A stretch of 48,683 nt of DNA from CAYQMF01 sp964418595 (GTDB lineage: Bacteria > Planctomycetota > UBA1135 > UBA2386): NCBI GenBank assembly GCA_964418595.1, contig CAYQMF010000040.1:1-48683 (forward strand). The letters run 5' to 3'. Shown here one piece after another: positions 16,246 through 25,105 of the stretch. The notes under the pieces were generated by a model. It saw only the letters and a list, made by a program, of their open reading frames with translations. It was not told the DNA's origin and searched no databases. Both the position numbers and the translations under genes were made by a program. Numbering within the stretch: the stretch's first letter is position 1; each line of letters starts with the position of its first letter.

Positions 16246-18330
16246 GTGCGGCTCACGATCCCATGTCTCGCGCTCGCGTTGCTGCCCGCCTGCAGCGGTC
16301 GGGAGCCCCTCCAGCGGGTCCCATCGAACGCCACGATCAGGACGCAGCTCGGCCCCGCCGGCGGTGAACTGCGCGGCGCGGGCGGCACTTCGCTCGAAGG
16401 CCTCGTCCTCACCGTGCCGCTCGGCGCGCTGCCGCACCTGGTGGAGGTCGAGCTGGCCGCGGCCGATGACATCCCGTTTGCCGGCACGGGCGGCGCGTCG
16501 GTGGGCCTGCGCCTGCGCCTCGCCCCCGATCCGGGTCCGTTGCTCCTGCCGGCGACCCTGCGGTTGCCGGTCGCGCTGCCGGAGGTGCGCGCGGCGACCG
16601 ACCTCGTGGTCGTAGGGCGCAAGCCTGCGGCCGCGCCCGTCGGCGTCGAGGCCACGACGCGGGTCGGTCTCATCGGTACCGATCCGCTGGTGGAGCGCAG
16701 CACGAGGGTCGCGAGCTTCGCCGTGCAGGAACTCGTGGACCTGCAGGTGCGGCTGGCGGCGCAGCCACGCCGGGTCGGGGATGGCGAGGCACTCGCCCAG
16801 CGCGCGCTCGACGCGCTCGCGACGGGCACCGACGCCGGCCTCGTCGCCGCCGACCAGCTCCTGGCGGAGGCGCAGCGCGCCGATCCGCTGTCGCCGGTAC
16901 CAGGCGCGCTGCGAGCCTTCACCCGCGTGGCGGTGGTGCTGAACGATCGCACCGACGACACCGTCGGGCTCGACAGCGTGGGTGAAGTGGCGACCCGGCT
17001 GGGGCTCGACGTGGGGCGTCGTTCCCTCTGGGCGCGCCTCCTGGCCGGCGACCTCGCGCTGCCGTCCCCGATCGCCGCCGGCGCGCCGCGAACCAGCGAG
17101 ATCGTCGCCATGCTGCGCGCCCGCGTGCGGCCGGTGCTCGAACTCGCGCTCGACGATCTCGCCCAGGTGCCGGCGGCCACCGCGATCCTGTTCCGCCTCG
17201 CCTTGCTCGAACCGTGGCTGCCGGGTGAGCGCGAACTCGATCACACCGACCTGCTGGCGTGGCGGGCCGTGCTCCTCGCGACCATCGCCGTGATCGACCA
17301 GGCGGAGGACCTCGACCTCGACTTCGATCTCGCGACGCTTTCGACGACGACCGTCGAAGACCTGCTCAGGGTGAACTCCGGGTTGCTACGGCGCCGCGCA
17401 CCCGTCGAGGCGCGCACGGCGATCGCCGCAGCCGGCGCGGCCGAGGCTGCATTCTTCGCGTGGCGTTCGCTCCGCAACGAGCGCGACGACCAGGGCGACG
17501 ACGTGCTGGTGATGCCGGTGGGCTTCGACGCGAGCCGGCAGGAGGAGATCGAGGCGAGCCTCGGGGCCCTGTCGCTCGGCACGAAGGCGCCCGGTACGCA
17601 ACGTATGACGATCCGGGGCTTCGGCGACATCCTCGTGCAGCCCTGGCTGTGGACCGGTCCGGGCGCGAGCCTCGAGCCGCGGGCGCTGCTGCCGCGCTTC
17701 GACGGCGACTACCCGCTGGCCGCGAGTCTCACCGACGCGGAGCTGTTCGGCCTCCTGCCCGGCATGACGCAGACGCGTGCCGCGGAGCTGCTGGATCTCG
17801 TGTACGTGCACGACCTGCCGGAGGTGCCGATCCGCATCGACGGCGTCCTCGACGAGTGGCCGCGCGAGGGCCGCGCGCTCGACGACCCACGCGAGGATGT
17901 CGACACCAGGGGCCTGTTCGGCGTCGACCTGGCGAGCGTGTGGGTTGGTCGTGCGGGCGCCGCGCTCGCGTTGGCGTTCACCGTGCACGACGGGGCGATC
18001 GCTCCGCGCGTGGGGCAGACCACGGCCTATGGGCTGACGCTGCGGGGCGACGCGCGCCGGCCCGGGCCGCGTCCCGAGATTCGCCTCGAGGTCAGCTTGG
18101 CGTCCGGCGGGGCCCGGTTGCTCGCCCGGGTCGACGGCGTCGAGACGCCGTTGCGCGGCCGCGTCGCGTTCTCGGGCTCCGTGCTCGAAGTCCTCGCCGA
18201 TGTGTCGGGGTTGCCGGGCCTGGCGGTGGGCACCGGCGTGCACGTGGCGAGGGCGTCGGTCATCGGCGAGGAGTCGCTCTCCGCGCGCATCAGCACCGAC
18301 TCTTCGAACCGCGTCCTGCTCGTGCGCTGA
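16246..18330 (+). CDS. Large lipoprotein with C-terminal CBM9/DOMON-like domain
   Basis: A 694-aa lipoprotein of unknown function. The GTG start gives VRLTIPCLALALLPACSG, a short type II signal with lipobox LPAC (Cys16), so it should be membrane-anchored on the outside. Residues about 20-150 are beta-rich, containing the ZU5/adhesion-like phrase TIRTQLGPAGGELRGAGG. Residues 165-420 are helical. The C-terminal part opens with IRIDGVLDEWP, the signature start of CBM9-like/DOMON carbohydrate-binding domains, and runs through VWVGRAGAALALAFTVHDG. A glycan- or surface-binding role is inferred from that domain only. Next gene 43 bp downstream on the same strand. Confidence 0.75.
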   Translation: MRLTIPCLALALLPACSGREPLQRVPSNATIRTQLGPAGGELRGAGGTSLEGLVLTVPLGALPHLVEVELAAADDIPFAGTGGASVGLRLRLAPDPGPLLLPATLRLPVALPEVRAATDLVVVGRKPAAAPVGVEATTRVGLIGTDPLVERSTRVASFAVQELVDLQVRLAAQPRRVGDGEALAQRALDALATGTDAGLVAADQLLAEAQRADPLSPVPGALRAFTRVAVVLNDRTDDTVGLDSVGEVATRLGLDVGRRSLWARLLAGDLALPSPIAAGAPRTSEIVAMLRARVRPVLELALDDLAQVPAATAILFRLALLEPWLPGERELDHTDLLAWRAVLLATIAVIDQAEDLDLDFDLATLSTTTVEDLLRVNSGLLRRRAPVEARTAIAAAGAAEAAFFAWRSLRNERDDQGDDVLVMPVGFDASRQEEIEASLGALSLGTKAPGTQRMTIRGFGDILVQPWLWTGPGASLEPRALLPRFDGDYPLAASLTDAELFGLLPGMTQTRAAELLDLVYVHDLPEVPIRIDGVLDEWPREGRALDDPREDVDTRGLFGVDLASVWVGRAGAALALAFTVHDGAIAPRVGQTTAYGLTLRGDARRPGPRPEIRLEVSLASGGARLLARVDGVETPLRGRVAFSGSVLEVLADVSGLPGLAVGTGVHVARASVIGEESLSARISTDSSNRVLLVR

Positions 18331-18373
18331 ACCCGTCGTTGAGTGCGCGAGGTAACCCGGCGAGACTCCCCGC

Positions 18374-18886
18374 GTGCGCCGTTGCCTGCCCTGGCTCTTC
18401 CTGACGTTCGTCCTGTGCTGGCACGGGTTCGGGCTCTGGCTACGGCGCGGTCCTGCCGATCACGTCGCGGCGCTGCGCATGCTGACGGACGGGGCTCCCG
18501 ACCGCGACGAGCGGCTGCGGTTCCTTCGCGTGCTCGCCGCGTCGGGTGAGCAGGCCATCGCCGCCGAGGGGCCGCGCACGGCGTTGCTGGCAGGCGCGGC
18601 GGCGATCGCGCTGGCCGACCGGGAGGCGTACGCGCGCATCGTGGCGGCCGCTGGCCCGGCGGCCGCGCTGCTCGCGGGGACGGCGACGGCCTGGCCGGCA
18701 ACGCGTGCGGAGGCGGAGGCCCTGGCCGTGGAGGCGGCCTGTGGGGAGAACTGGCTGCGTCGACTCCTGATCGGGCATTGGTTGCGTGCGGCGGGCGACC
18801 CGGAGGCGGCCGCCGAGCTCGCGCGCGCGGCGGACGCCGCCGCGTGGAGCGATGCGGTGTTCGGCCGCGAGCTGGCGCAGCGGTGA
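18374..18886 (+). CDS. Small membrane-anchored alanine-rich helical protein
   Basis: A 170-aa protein that I do not recognise. It starts with GTG and one hydrophobic helix (LPWLFLTFVLCWHGFGLWL, residues 5-23), followed by an Ala/Arg/Glu-rich helical region with repeat-like periodicity resembling degenerate TPRs. It is located 43 bp after the lipoprotein gene and 73 bp before the PilT-family pair on the same strand. An accessory role in either neighbour's envelope function is possible but unsupported. Confidence 0.6.
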   Translation: MRRCLPWLFLTFVLCWHGFGLWLRRGPADHVAALRMLTDGAPDRDERLRFLRVLAASGEQAIAAEGPRTALLAGAAAIALADREAYARIVAAAGPAAALLAGTATAWPATRAEAEALAVEAACGENWLRRLLIGHWLRAAGDPEAAAELARAADAAAWSDAVFGRELAQR

Positions 18887-18959
18887 CCCCGGGCGGTGCG
18901 GTCGGCGGCTCCCGCTCCGCCTAAAGCCTCCGTCGCCGCAGTGCCGATGACGACGAAGC

Positions 18960-20258
18960 GTGAAGCCCATCGTCACGATGAACGACACCCGCCTCGGCTC
19001 GATCCTCCTCGAGAATCCGCTGATGCGGCAGGAGGACCTCGAGCGTTGTCTCGAGATCCAGGCGCTGACCGGCGGGCAGCGACCGCTCGGCGAGATCTTC
19101 GTCGACGAGGGGGTGATCACCCGCGAGACCCTGGACGAGCTGCTGGCCGTGCAGGCGTCGCGACGCGCGCGCGTGCGCGACAGCCTCGGGCACGAGGGCG
19201 GCGATCCGGAGAGCTACCTGCGCGCGGCCGCGCAGCTCGGCGCGTCGGACCTGATCATGACCGAGGGTCGTCCGGTGATGGTGCGGATCGGTGGCACGCT
19301 CCGCGCGCTCAGCGAGTCGGCGGTCCGGCCGCAGGACATCTTCGAGTTCATCAACAACCGGCTCGGCACCGACGCGATGGTGGCGATGGCGGAGCACAAG
19401 TCGGTCACCCGCGAACTCGTCGCGCCGGGCGTCGCCCGCGGGCGGGTCTCGGCGTATCGCCACTTCGATGGCGTGGCGGTGATCGCGCACCTGCATCCCG
19501 AGCCGATCCGCGAGGCGCGCGCGGCGGGGCTGCCGGTGGAACTGTCGCGCGCCGTGTCCGCGGGTCGCGGCCTCGTGCTCGTCACCGGCGAAGTCGGCGG
19601 TGGGCTCACCGAGACCCTCAACACGCTGCTGCTGACGGTGGCCAGCGAGAAGAACCGGTTCGTGCTCGCGCTCGACAAGCTGTTCGAGGGACCGCTGCCG
19701 ATCACACCCGCCGTCGTGGCGCGACGGCGCGTGGGCATCGACACGGAGTCCTTCGCGAGCGGCCTGCGCGCCGCGATCGCCGACGCGCCCGATGCCCTGT
19801 TCATCGGTGACGTCCCCGACATCGAGGTCCTGGACCTGGCCCTGCGGGCCGCGGAGTCCGGCCAGCTCGTCGTCGCTGCCCTGCACGCCCGCTCGGTCGT
19901 GGCCGCGCTCGAACGCATCCTGTGCGGTTACCCCACCTACGACCTGGCCCGCGTCCGCAACGTGCTCGCCGCGGCGTTGACCTGCGTCGTGACGCTGAGC
20001 CTGGTGCCCAGCCAGGACGGCGCGGAAAGCCGGCTGGCGACGGAGCTGCTGGTGATGAACGACGCCGCGCGCGAGGTGGTCCGGGCCGGCACGCTCAACC
20101 AGCTCAACCTGCTGATGCGCCTCGAAGGCGCCGACTGCGGGCACAGCATGGACGACAGCCTCATCGCCCTGGTCGGGGATCAGAAGATCCGCTTCGAGGA
20201 TGCGTTCCGCCGCGCCGAGGACAAGTCGCGCGTGCTCCAGCAGGTGCAGAAGCGATGA
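18960..20258 (+). CDS. PilT-family pseudo-ATPase with N-terminal MshEN-like domain
   Basis: A 432-aa relative of type IV pilus/type II secretion ATPases. Residues about 11-62 hold two motifs of the MshEN (cyclic-di-GMP-binding) type. The first 24-residue copy begins RLGSILLEN and ends LERCLEIQ; after a short spacer the second runs from PLGEIFVDEGVIT to LDELLAVQ. A PilT-like core follows (ASDLIMTEGRPVMVRIGG). The P-loop is broken: TGEVGGGLTET (209-219), where the expected GKS/T lysine is Leu216. The Walker B-like stretch is PDALFIGDVPD with Asp in place of the usual Glu. ATP hydrolysis is therefore unlikely, and a regulatory or structural subunit is inferred. The start is GTG 18960, with ATG 18978 as the alternative. 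The stop overlaps the next gene (ATGA), so the two are translationally coupled. Confidence 0.82.
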   Translation: MKPIVTMNDTRLGSILLENPLMRQEDLERCLEIQALTGGQRPLGEIFVDEGVITRETLDELLAVQASRRARVRDSLGHEGGDPESYLRAAAQLGASDLIMTEGRPVMVRIGGTLRALSESAVRPQDIFEFINNRLGTDAMVAMAEHKSVTRELVAPGVARGRVSAYRHFDGVAVIAHLHPEPIREARAAGLPVELSRAVSAGRGLVLVTGEVGGGLTETLNTLLLTVASEKNRFVLALDKLFEGPLPITPAVVARRRVGIDTESFASGLRAAIADAPDALFIGDVPDIEVLDLALRAAESGQLVVAALHARSVVAALERILCGYPTYDLARVRNVLAAALTCVVTLSLVPSQDGAESRLATELLVMNDAAREVVRAGTLNQLNLLMRLEGADCGHSMDDSLIALVGDQKIRFEDAFRRAEDKSRVLQQVQKR

Positions 20259-21388
20259 CCAACCCTTCTCTCGATCCGTCGATCTCGACCAAGGCACAGC
20301 TCGAGGGCCTGCTGAGCGGCATCTCGCGCCTGGGCGCCACGTCGGTCTGCATCATGGCCGGCCAGCCGCCGCTGGTGCGCGTGCAGGGGACGCTCGTCAA
20401 CTCCGACGAACCGGCGCTGACCGCTGGTGCCGTCGAGGACCTCTGCCGGTCGTTCCTGTTCGACGATCACTGGCGCCAGCTCAAGCGCGGGCGCGAAGTG
20501 CGCGTGCTGTACCACGCATCCAGCGGGGATCGCTACCGGACCACCGTGATGCGGCTCGAGACCGGCCTGAAGGTCTCCTTCGCGTGCCTGCCGCAGCAGA
20601 TCCCCACCTTCGAGGCGCTGGGGTTGCCGGAGCTGCTCAGCAGCTTCGTCGAGTTCCGCAGCGGGCTCGTGGTCCTCACCGGGTTCATGGGCTCCGGCAA
20701 GAGCACGACGCTGGCGTCGATGGTCGACCGCGTCAACCAGACGTTCGCGGGCCACATCGTCACGATCGAACGCCCGGTGGAACACATCTACCGCCCGGCG
20801 ACGGCCCTGGTGCACCAGCGCGAGGTCGGCGTGCACGTCGCGTCGTTCGCCGAGGGTGTGCGCGACGCGGTGCGCAACGACGGCGACGTCGTGATGGTGG
20901 GGGATCTGCAGGACTGCGAGACCCTGCTCGCCGTCCTGGACGCAGCGGAACGCGGCCTGCTGGTGCTCACCACCGTGCACGCCAGCGGCGTGGTCGGCGC
21001 GCTGCACGAGATGGTGAACTCCTGTCCGCCGGCCATGCAGGAGCGCGTGCGCTCGCGGCTGTCGCTTGCGTTGCGGGCGCTGGTCTCGCAGTCGCTGATC
21101 CGCCGCGCGCAGACCAGCGGCTGCGTGCCCCTGCACGAGATCATGATCAACAGCCCGTCGGTGCAGACGCACGTGCGCGCGGGCTCGTTCGGCGAGATCC
21201 CCGCGATCATGGAGCGCAGCCGTGGCCTGGGCATGCAGGTCGCCGACCAGGGCCTGCGCACGCTGATCAACCGCAACCTCATCACGATCGAGGAAGCGCG
21301 GCTGCACGCGTCGAACAGCGAGATCCTCGGCGGGCGCACGCCGCGGCGCGCGCTGGCGGACTCGCTGCCGGGCGTGGGGCGGTCGTAG
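20255..21388 (+). CDS. PilT-family twitching/secretion ATPase
   Basis: A 377-aa ATPase closely resembling PilT, the pilus retraction motor. The N-terminal domain carries GATSVCIMAGQPPLVRVQG. The P-loop is intact: TGFMGSGKSTT (Gly143 to Lys149). HIVTIERPVEHIY matches the Asp-box region and HQREVGVHVASFAEGVRDAVR the PilT arginine motif. Walker B is DVVMVGDLQDCET (Asp where PilT has Glu) and the His box is LTTVHAS. LHEIMINSPSV and a C-terminal IPAIMERSRGLGMQVADQGLRTLI match the usual PilT tail. It is translationally coupled to the degenerate paralogue upstream, so the two probably act together. No pilin or other pilus gene lies in the window. A 24-bp piece near its 3' end recurs at 23483. Confidence 0.87.
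   Translation: MTNPSLDPSISTKAQLEGLLSGISRLGATSVCIMAGQPPLVRVQGTLVNSDEPALTAGAVEDLCRSFLFDDHWRQLKRGREVRVLYHASSGDRYRTTVMRLETGLKVSFACLPQQIPTFEALGLPELLSSFVEFRSGLVVLTGFMGSGKSTTLASMVDRVNQTFAGHIVTIERPVEHIYRPATALVHQREVGVHVASFAEGVRDAVRNDGDVVMVGDLQDCETLLAVLDAAERGLLVLTTVHASGVVGALHEMVNSCPPAMQERVRSRLSLALRALVSQSLIRRAQTSGCVPLHEIMINSPSVQTHVRAGSFGEIPAIMERSRGLGMQVADQGLRTLINRNLITIEEARLHASNSEILGGRTPRRALADSLPGVGRS
21303..21326 (+). repeat. 24-bp direct repeat, left copy (inside the PilT-like gene)
   Basis: These 24 bases, which encode HASNSEI, recur exactly at 23483-23506 in the same orientation and in a frame giving the same peptide. The flanking bases differ on both sides. Confidence 0.9.
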
Positions 21389-21659
21389 GCGGGCGAGCAG
21401 TAGGTCGAACAAGCTGCCTGTCACAGAAACACGTCGATGTGGAACACGCGGCGGAGCAGCTCAGCCCAGGAGTAGCGGTGGCGCCTCTGGGCGGGAGGCT
21501 TGCGTCTGGCCATGCCTGGCTGGGGTGCGTGCGTGCAAGGCGGCGAAGCCGCGGGCGGAATGGGCGGAGGCAGAAGAACTCGGCACAGCCCGCTGGTACG
21601 ACAAGCAGTTGGTCATTCCCGAGCCAACAAGGCCTCTTGGTTGAGCAGTGGTCCAACCG

Positions 21660-22810
21660 TCATCCACCACCGGTTGCCACAAAGGCGACGGATCTGTTGC
21701 GGATTGGCATCTCGTCGAACAAGTCGTCCACACCGAGGTCGATGGGGTCGCCGGTTTCCATCTGTGGCACGCGCCACACCTTGGCCCGGAACGTCATCGG
21801 ATTCTCACTCGTAAGTAGCAACAGGGAGCCGTCCGGATGACCTGCAATGCCTAGCAGCAACTCAGAGCGAACCGTCACGCGACGTAGCCAGGACCACTGT
21901 TCGCCGTCGGCAGACTTGTATAGATCTACAGAGAGAGAGTTGAGGAGGCGTGTACCGAACGCCAGACAAAGCGAGCGCTGGTTGATGCCCGCGTCCCCCG
22001 TCGTTGTCAGGAACGGTCGATTCGTTGACGGAAAAACCAAATCGTTTGCCGGCAGCGTGATGGGCTTCGAGTAGCCGGTCGGCAAACCTTCCGCGTCCAA
22101 ATCGGTATACACAGCGACCAACTTCCGAGGCCCCTTGCTTCCATCACCAACTTCCCCGACGACAACCAGTCGCCTCGGTAGATCCTCGCGACGTATTGTC
22201 TCGATCGCAGTGTGATGCACGTAGCCATGGAAAGGAAGCAAACTGTGGTCTGGGTCGTCGGGAAGCGGATCGTCCCACGACCAATTGAATCCGATCAGAC
22301 TCCAACCGGCCAGAAGCCCGAAGTCTGGGTGGTCGGTGGCAAGAGGAAGTCTTGAGAAGACGCAGCAAAGGTGTACTTCGAGGACGCGAATCGCACACAG
22401 AGTTCGGCTCGTGGAGGATACCAGTCTGATATCGAGCCGAAACCCGAATAAAAACCCCATACCGGACCGATGCCTTGCCATACATGGTACCTGTGCTCGT
22501 CGGCGATAACCACGGTTCTTACCAAACCACTGGGATCCGTCGCAGCGCCGATCAAGTGTGGCGTATCGTCTGGCAGTCGATCGACCAAGTCCGAAGTGGC
22601 GAGCGTCGCTCCTGACCACGTCACGCCATCCCCAGATGTTCGTACGCGAACCTCAGAACCCGCACCCTCCACGAAGTAGGCCAACATGTAGCCTGGAAAA
22701 TGTGTCACTACGCAGCTCGTGCACGTTGAGACAGCTGCGAGAATCAGGATCTTGGCAATCAGGATTCGTCGACAGGACGAGATATGTAGATAGGGATTGT
22801 GGATCAACAT
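21660..22810 (-). pseudogene. Frameshifted BNR/Asp-box-type lipoprotein in an AT-richer patch
   Basis: Starts at ATG 22810 with a lipoprotein signal (ILIAKILILAAVSTCTSC). It reads to about 22350 in one frame, which then stops at 22295. The natural continuation (DFGLLAGWSLIGFNWSWDDP through the stop at 21660) is in another frame. Total length is 1,151 bp, one base short of a multiple of three, consistent with a single-base deletion. Two Asp-box-like stretches, SGDGVTWSG in the first part and SADGEQWSW in the second, suggest a sialidase-like beta-propeller lipoprotein of about 383 aa. The patch is visibly AT-richer than the rest of the window and its codon use differs, suggesting transfer. It could instead be one intact gene with an assembly indel. 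Confidence 0.62.
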
Positions 22811-23268
22811 GTTCGTCAGACCGCGGGTTGCATTTGCTAGAGTAGACCACAAGCACCGTCGCTTTCCAAGGAACGAGGCTGCGGACGGTGCCGGATCCAG
22901 CCCTCCCCACGCTGGTGGCCCGCGACACGCAGCTTGTTCGACATACTGCTCGGATGCCCGAACGCGATGCGACCCTGCATCGCGGCTGCGCCGAGGAGGT
23001 GGCGCACCGACGCATCGAGGCCCTCCGGTTCGACGTTCGACGGTGCGCGAGGACCTGGTACAGGACGGTGTCCTGGGGTTCCCGCCGGCGCCAGCGTCGG
23101 GCGAGCGCGGCCATGCCATCCGGTGGCACGGATGGAGCGCTCGGTGACGGAGGAACAGGGATGCAGGTGAGGAAGCGTGCGGAGGAGTTTGAGGTGCCTG
23201 TTCGCCGCCCCGTTCGCCCCCTCGGTTTGTGCGCTGGCGCGCCGGACCCGTACTCAAGATCCCGCGGG
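22811..23268. other. 458-bp gap without a supported gene; possible transposase trace
   Basis: No convincing ORF on either strand. On the minus strand near 23050-23100 a short stretch reads RRREPQDTVLYQVLA. It resembles the N-terminus of IS91-type transposases as I recall them, but it loses frame at once. This is a weak hint of a decayed mobile element between the lipoprotein remnant and the GH57 stub. Confidence 0.3.
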
Positions 23269-23506
23269 ATGACCGCCGTCGTCTTCTACTTCCAGGTGCA
23301 CCAGCCCTACCGGGTCCGGCACTTCCGTGCCGCCGACGTGGGGGTGGCGAAGACCTGCTTCGACGACGGGCTCAACTCGTTCGTGGTCAGGAGCGTGGCC
23401 GAGCGCTGGTACGTGTCCACGAACAACGTGCGGGCGGACCTGATCGAGCAGACCGACGGGCGCTCGCGCTGCACGTTCCGGGTGCACGCGTCGAACAGCG
23501 AGATCC
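23269..23506 (+). pseudogene. 5' stub of a GH57 (alpha-amylase-type) gene
   Basis: From ATG 23269 the reading is MTAVVFYFQVHQPYRVRHF, then DVGVAKTCFDDGLNSFVVR, VAERWYVSTNN and LIEQTDGRSRCTFRV. The words YFQVHQPYR, FDD..N and the spacing are those of glycoside hydrolase family 57 N-termini (alpha-amylase/4-alpha-glucanotransferase types), which are normally 400-700 aa. Homology ends after about 70 residues. The next 24 bp are identical to part of the PilT-like gene, and the frame then runs antisense into the gene ending at 23521. It is therefore a truncated remnant created by rearrangement, not a working enzyme. Confidence 0.75.
23483..23506 (+). repeat. 24-bp direct repeat, right copy (end of GH57 stub)
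   Basis: Exact copy of 21303-21326, same orientation, marking the breakpoint where GH57 homology ends. With the left copy it brackets about 2.16 kb containing the frameshifted lipoprotein and the GH57 stub. Confidence 0.9.
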
Positions 23507-23520
23507 GGCGCGAAACCGCG

Positions 23521-24969
23521 CTACGGACAGATCGTCAACGCGAAGCCGCGCGAGGCGGCGAGGCCCTGCGGGCCGTTGGCGTCGGCGCTCACGATCTGGG
23601 CGTTGAAGTTCATCCCGCCGTAGCCGGCGACGTTGGGGATCGGGATGCCGAAGGTGATGCTGCCCTGCGCGCTCGCGGTGCCGCCGAACATCACGAACGG
23701 CTGGCCGAGGTCGACGTTGATGGTGATCCCGAAGGCGGGCACGTTGGCCTGGCCCGCGGCCAGGAACAGCGCGACCGGCGCGTTCGGCGCGATGTCGGTG
23801 CACTCGAGTCCGAACGTCGCGTTGGCGACCTTGGCGAAGCCGCCGGCGTAGTCGATCGCGGGCGTCTTGCCGCCGGTGCCGGCGGTGCCGGTGCCGTAGT
23901 CGTTGGGCACGCCGCACGACGGGCGGACGACCCAGAAGCCCGTCTGCATGTCGGTCAGGTAGATGACACCGGACGGCTGGAACGGGTAGCAGCCCCAGCA
24001 GCCGTGGTAGTCGTTGTTGGTCTGCGGGCTCGTGTCGAAGCTCGCGATGAGCTGGGGGCTCGACGGGTTGCTGATGTCGACCGCGTAGTAGCCGGCGGAG
24101 TACGACGAGAAGTGCGCGATCTTGCCCTTGATGAACGCGTTGTGGATCGTCGCGCCGGTCGGGCTGCACCAGGTCGCGAGTTGGACCGGCGCGTTCTTGA
24201 AGGTGATGTCATAGATGGTGAGGCAGCCGCCGTGGTTCTCGTCGGCGGTGACCATCACCGTCGCCGCCTTGTTGACCCACGCGTTGTGCGTGAAGTTGCC
24301 CGGCGTCTGCCGCGTGCTCTCGATGGTCAGCGTGGGGAACGCCTGCGTGTTCAGGATCCGCACGTTGCCGGCGAAGATCTGGCCCAGGTACGCATAGCCG
24401 GCGTACGGATAGCAGTCGTGGACGTAGTCGCCGTTGTAGGAGCCGACGAGCGGCGGGTTCACCGCGCTGGCGGCGAGGTTGTAGATGTTGCAACCCCCGC
24501 GCGGAGCCCCGCCGCCGTTGAGCCAGAGCCGCTGCGTGCCGGGGTCGACGGAGACCGTGTGGGCGTTGATGCCGAAGGTGCCGGCGAGCACCGGCGTGGC
24601 GGCGGCGACGTTGATGACCTGCGCGGCGCCGTGCTCCGACGAGATGTACGCGTAGCTGCCGGTGCCGTTGGCCTCACGCCAGAAGTACGGCGTGCTGCCG
24701 CTGCCTGGACCGTTGATGAGGGCCTTCTCGACCGGCGCGCTCGGGTTGGCGCAGTCGTAGACCAGCGTCCCGGAGCGCGCGGGCACGAGTGCGTACTCGC
24801 GGCCGTTGACGACCATGCCCCAGACACCGGCGTAGTTGTTGGTCGGGCTCACGGCGCCGGGGAACCGGTCGACGTGGGCGAGCTGCTGGCAGTTGAGCGT
24901 CTGGGTGGCGGCAGAAGCCGCCAGGGAGAGCGCCGCGGCGGCGACGACGAGAGGGTGGAACTGGCGCAT
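23521..24969 (-). CDS. Secreted LVIVD-repeat protein (choice-of-anchor B type)
   Basis: A 482-aa exported protein. The signal peptide is MRQFHPLVVAAAALSLAASA. The body consists of propeller-like repeats of the LVIVD kind (YALVPARSGTLVYDCANPSAP, AAQVINVAAATPVLAGTF, GNVRILNTQAFP, YYAVDISNPSSPQLIASFD). Conserved His-containing motifs NAHTVSVD, FTHNAWVN and IHNAFIKG are characteristic of choice-of-anchor B proteins. The last 100 residues (from about ATFGLECTD to LTICP) form a C-terminal domain like those ending other secreted proteins here, with GIPIPNVAGYGGMNFNAQ. No catalytic residues are recognised and a surface-exposed structural or binding role is inferred. I chose the ATG at 24969; the frame upstream is an antisense shadow. 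Confidence 0.82.
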   Translation of the reverse strand: MRQFHPLVVAAAALSLAASAATQTLNCQQLAHVDRFPGAVSPTNNYAGVWGMVVNGREYALVPARSGTLVYDCANPSAPVEKALINGPGSGSTPYFWREANGTGSYAYISSEHGAAQVINVAAATPVLAGTFGINAHTVSVDPGTQRLWLNGGGAPRGGCNIYNLAASAVNPPLVGSYNGDYVHDCYPYAGYAYLGQIFAGNVRILNTQAFPTLTIESTRQTPGNFTHNAWVNKAATVMVTADENHGGCLTIYDITFKNAPVQLATWCSPTGATIHNAFIKGKIAHFSSYSAGYYAVDISNPSSPQLIASFDTSPQTNNDYHGCWGCYPFQPSGVIYLTDMQTGFWVVRPSCGVPNDYGTGTAGTGGKTPAIDYAGGFAKVANATFGLECTDIAPNAPVALFLAAGQANVPAFGITINVDLGQPFVMFGGTASAQGSITFGIPIPNVAGYGGMNFNAQIVSADANGPQGLAASRGFALTICP

Positions 24970-25051
24970 TGCGTCCGGACGGAGAGGAGAAGGAGGCGGA
25001 GCAGGGAAGCGCGGAGTCTCCGTCGTCGTGGTCGGCACCGCAAGTGCCCCG

Positions 25052-25087
25052 ACCGAGATGGCCGAGATGGCCGAGATGGCCGAGATG
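25052..25087. repeat. Four 9-bp tandem repeats
   Basis: Units ACCGAGATG, then GCCGAGATG three times, lie in the intergenic stretch between the glutamate dehydrogenase stop (25106) and the LVIVD gene start (24969). This is a probable slippage repeat that may vary in copy number between strains. Confidence 0.75.
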
Positions 25088-25105
25088 GACGCGCGACGTG
25101 GCGGG

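Noticed and set aside
25052..25087. Tandem GCCGAGATG units considered as a CRISPR-like or regulatory array
   Set aside because: Units are 9 bp with no spacers; simple slippage is sufficient.
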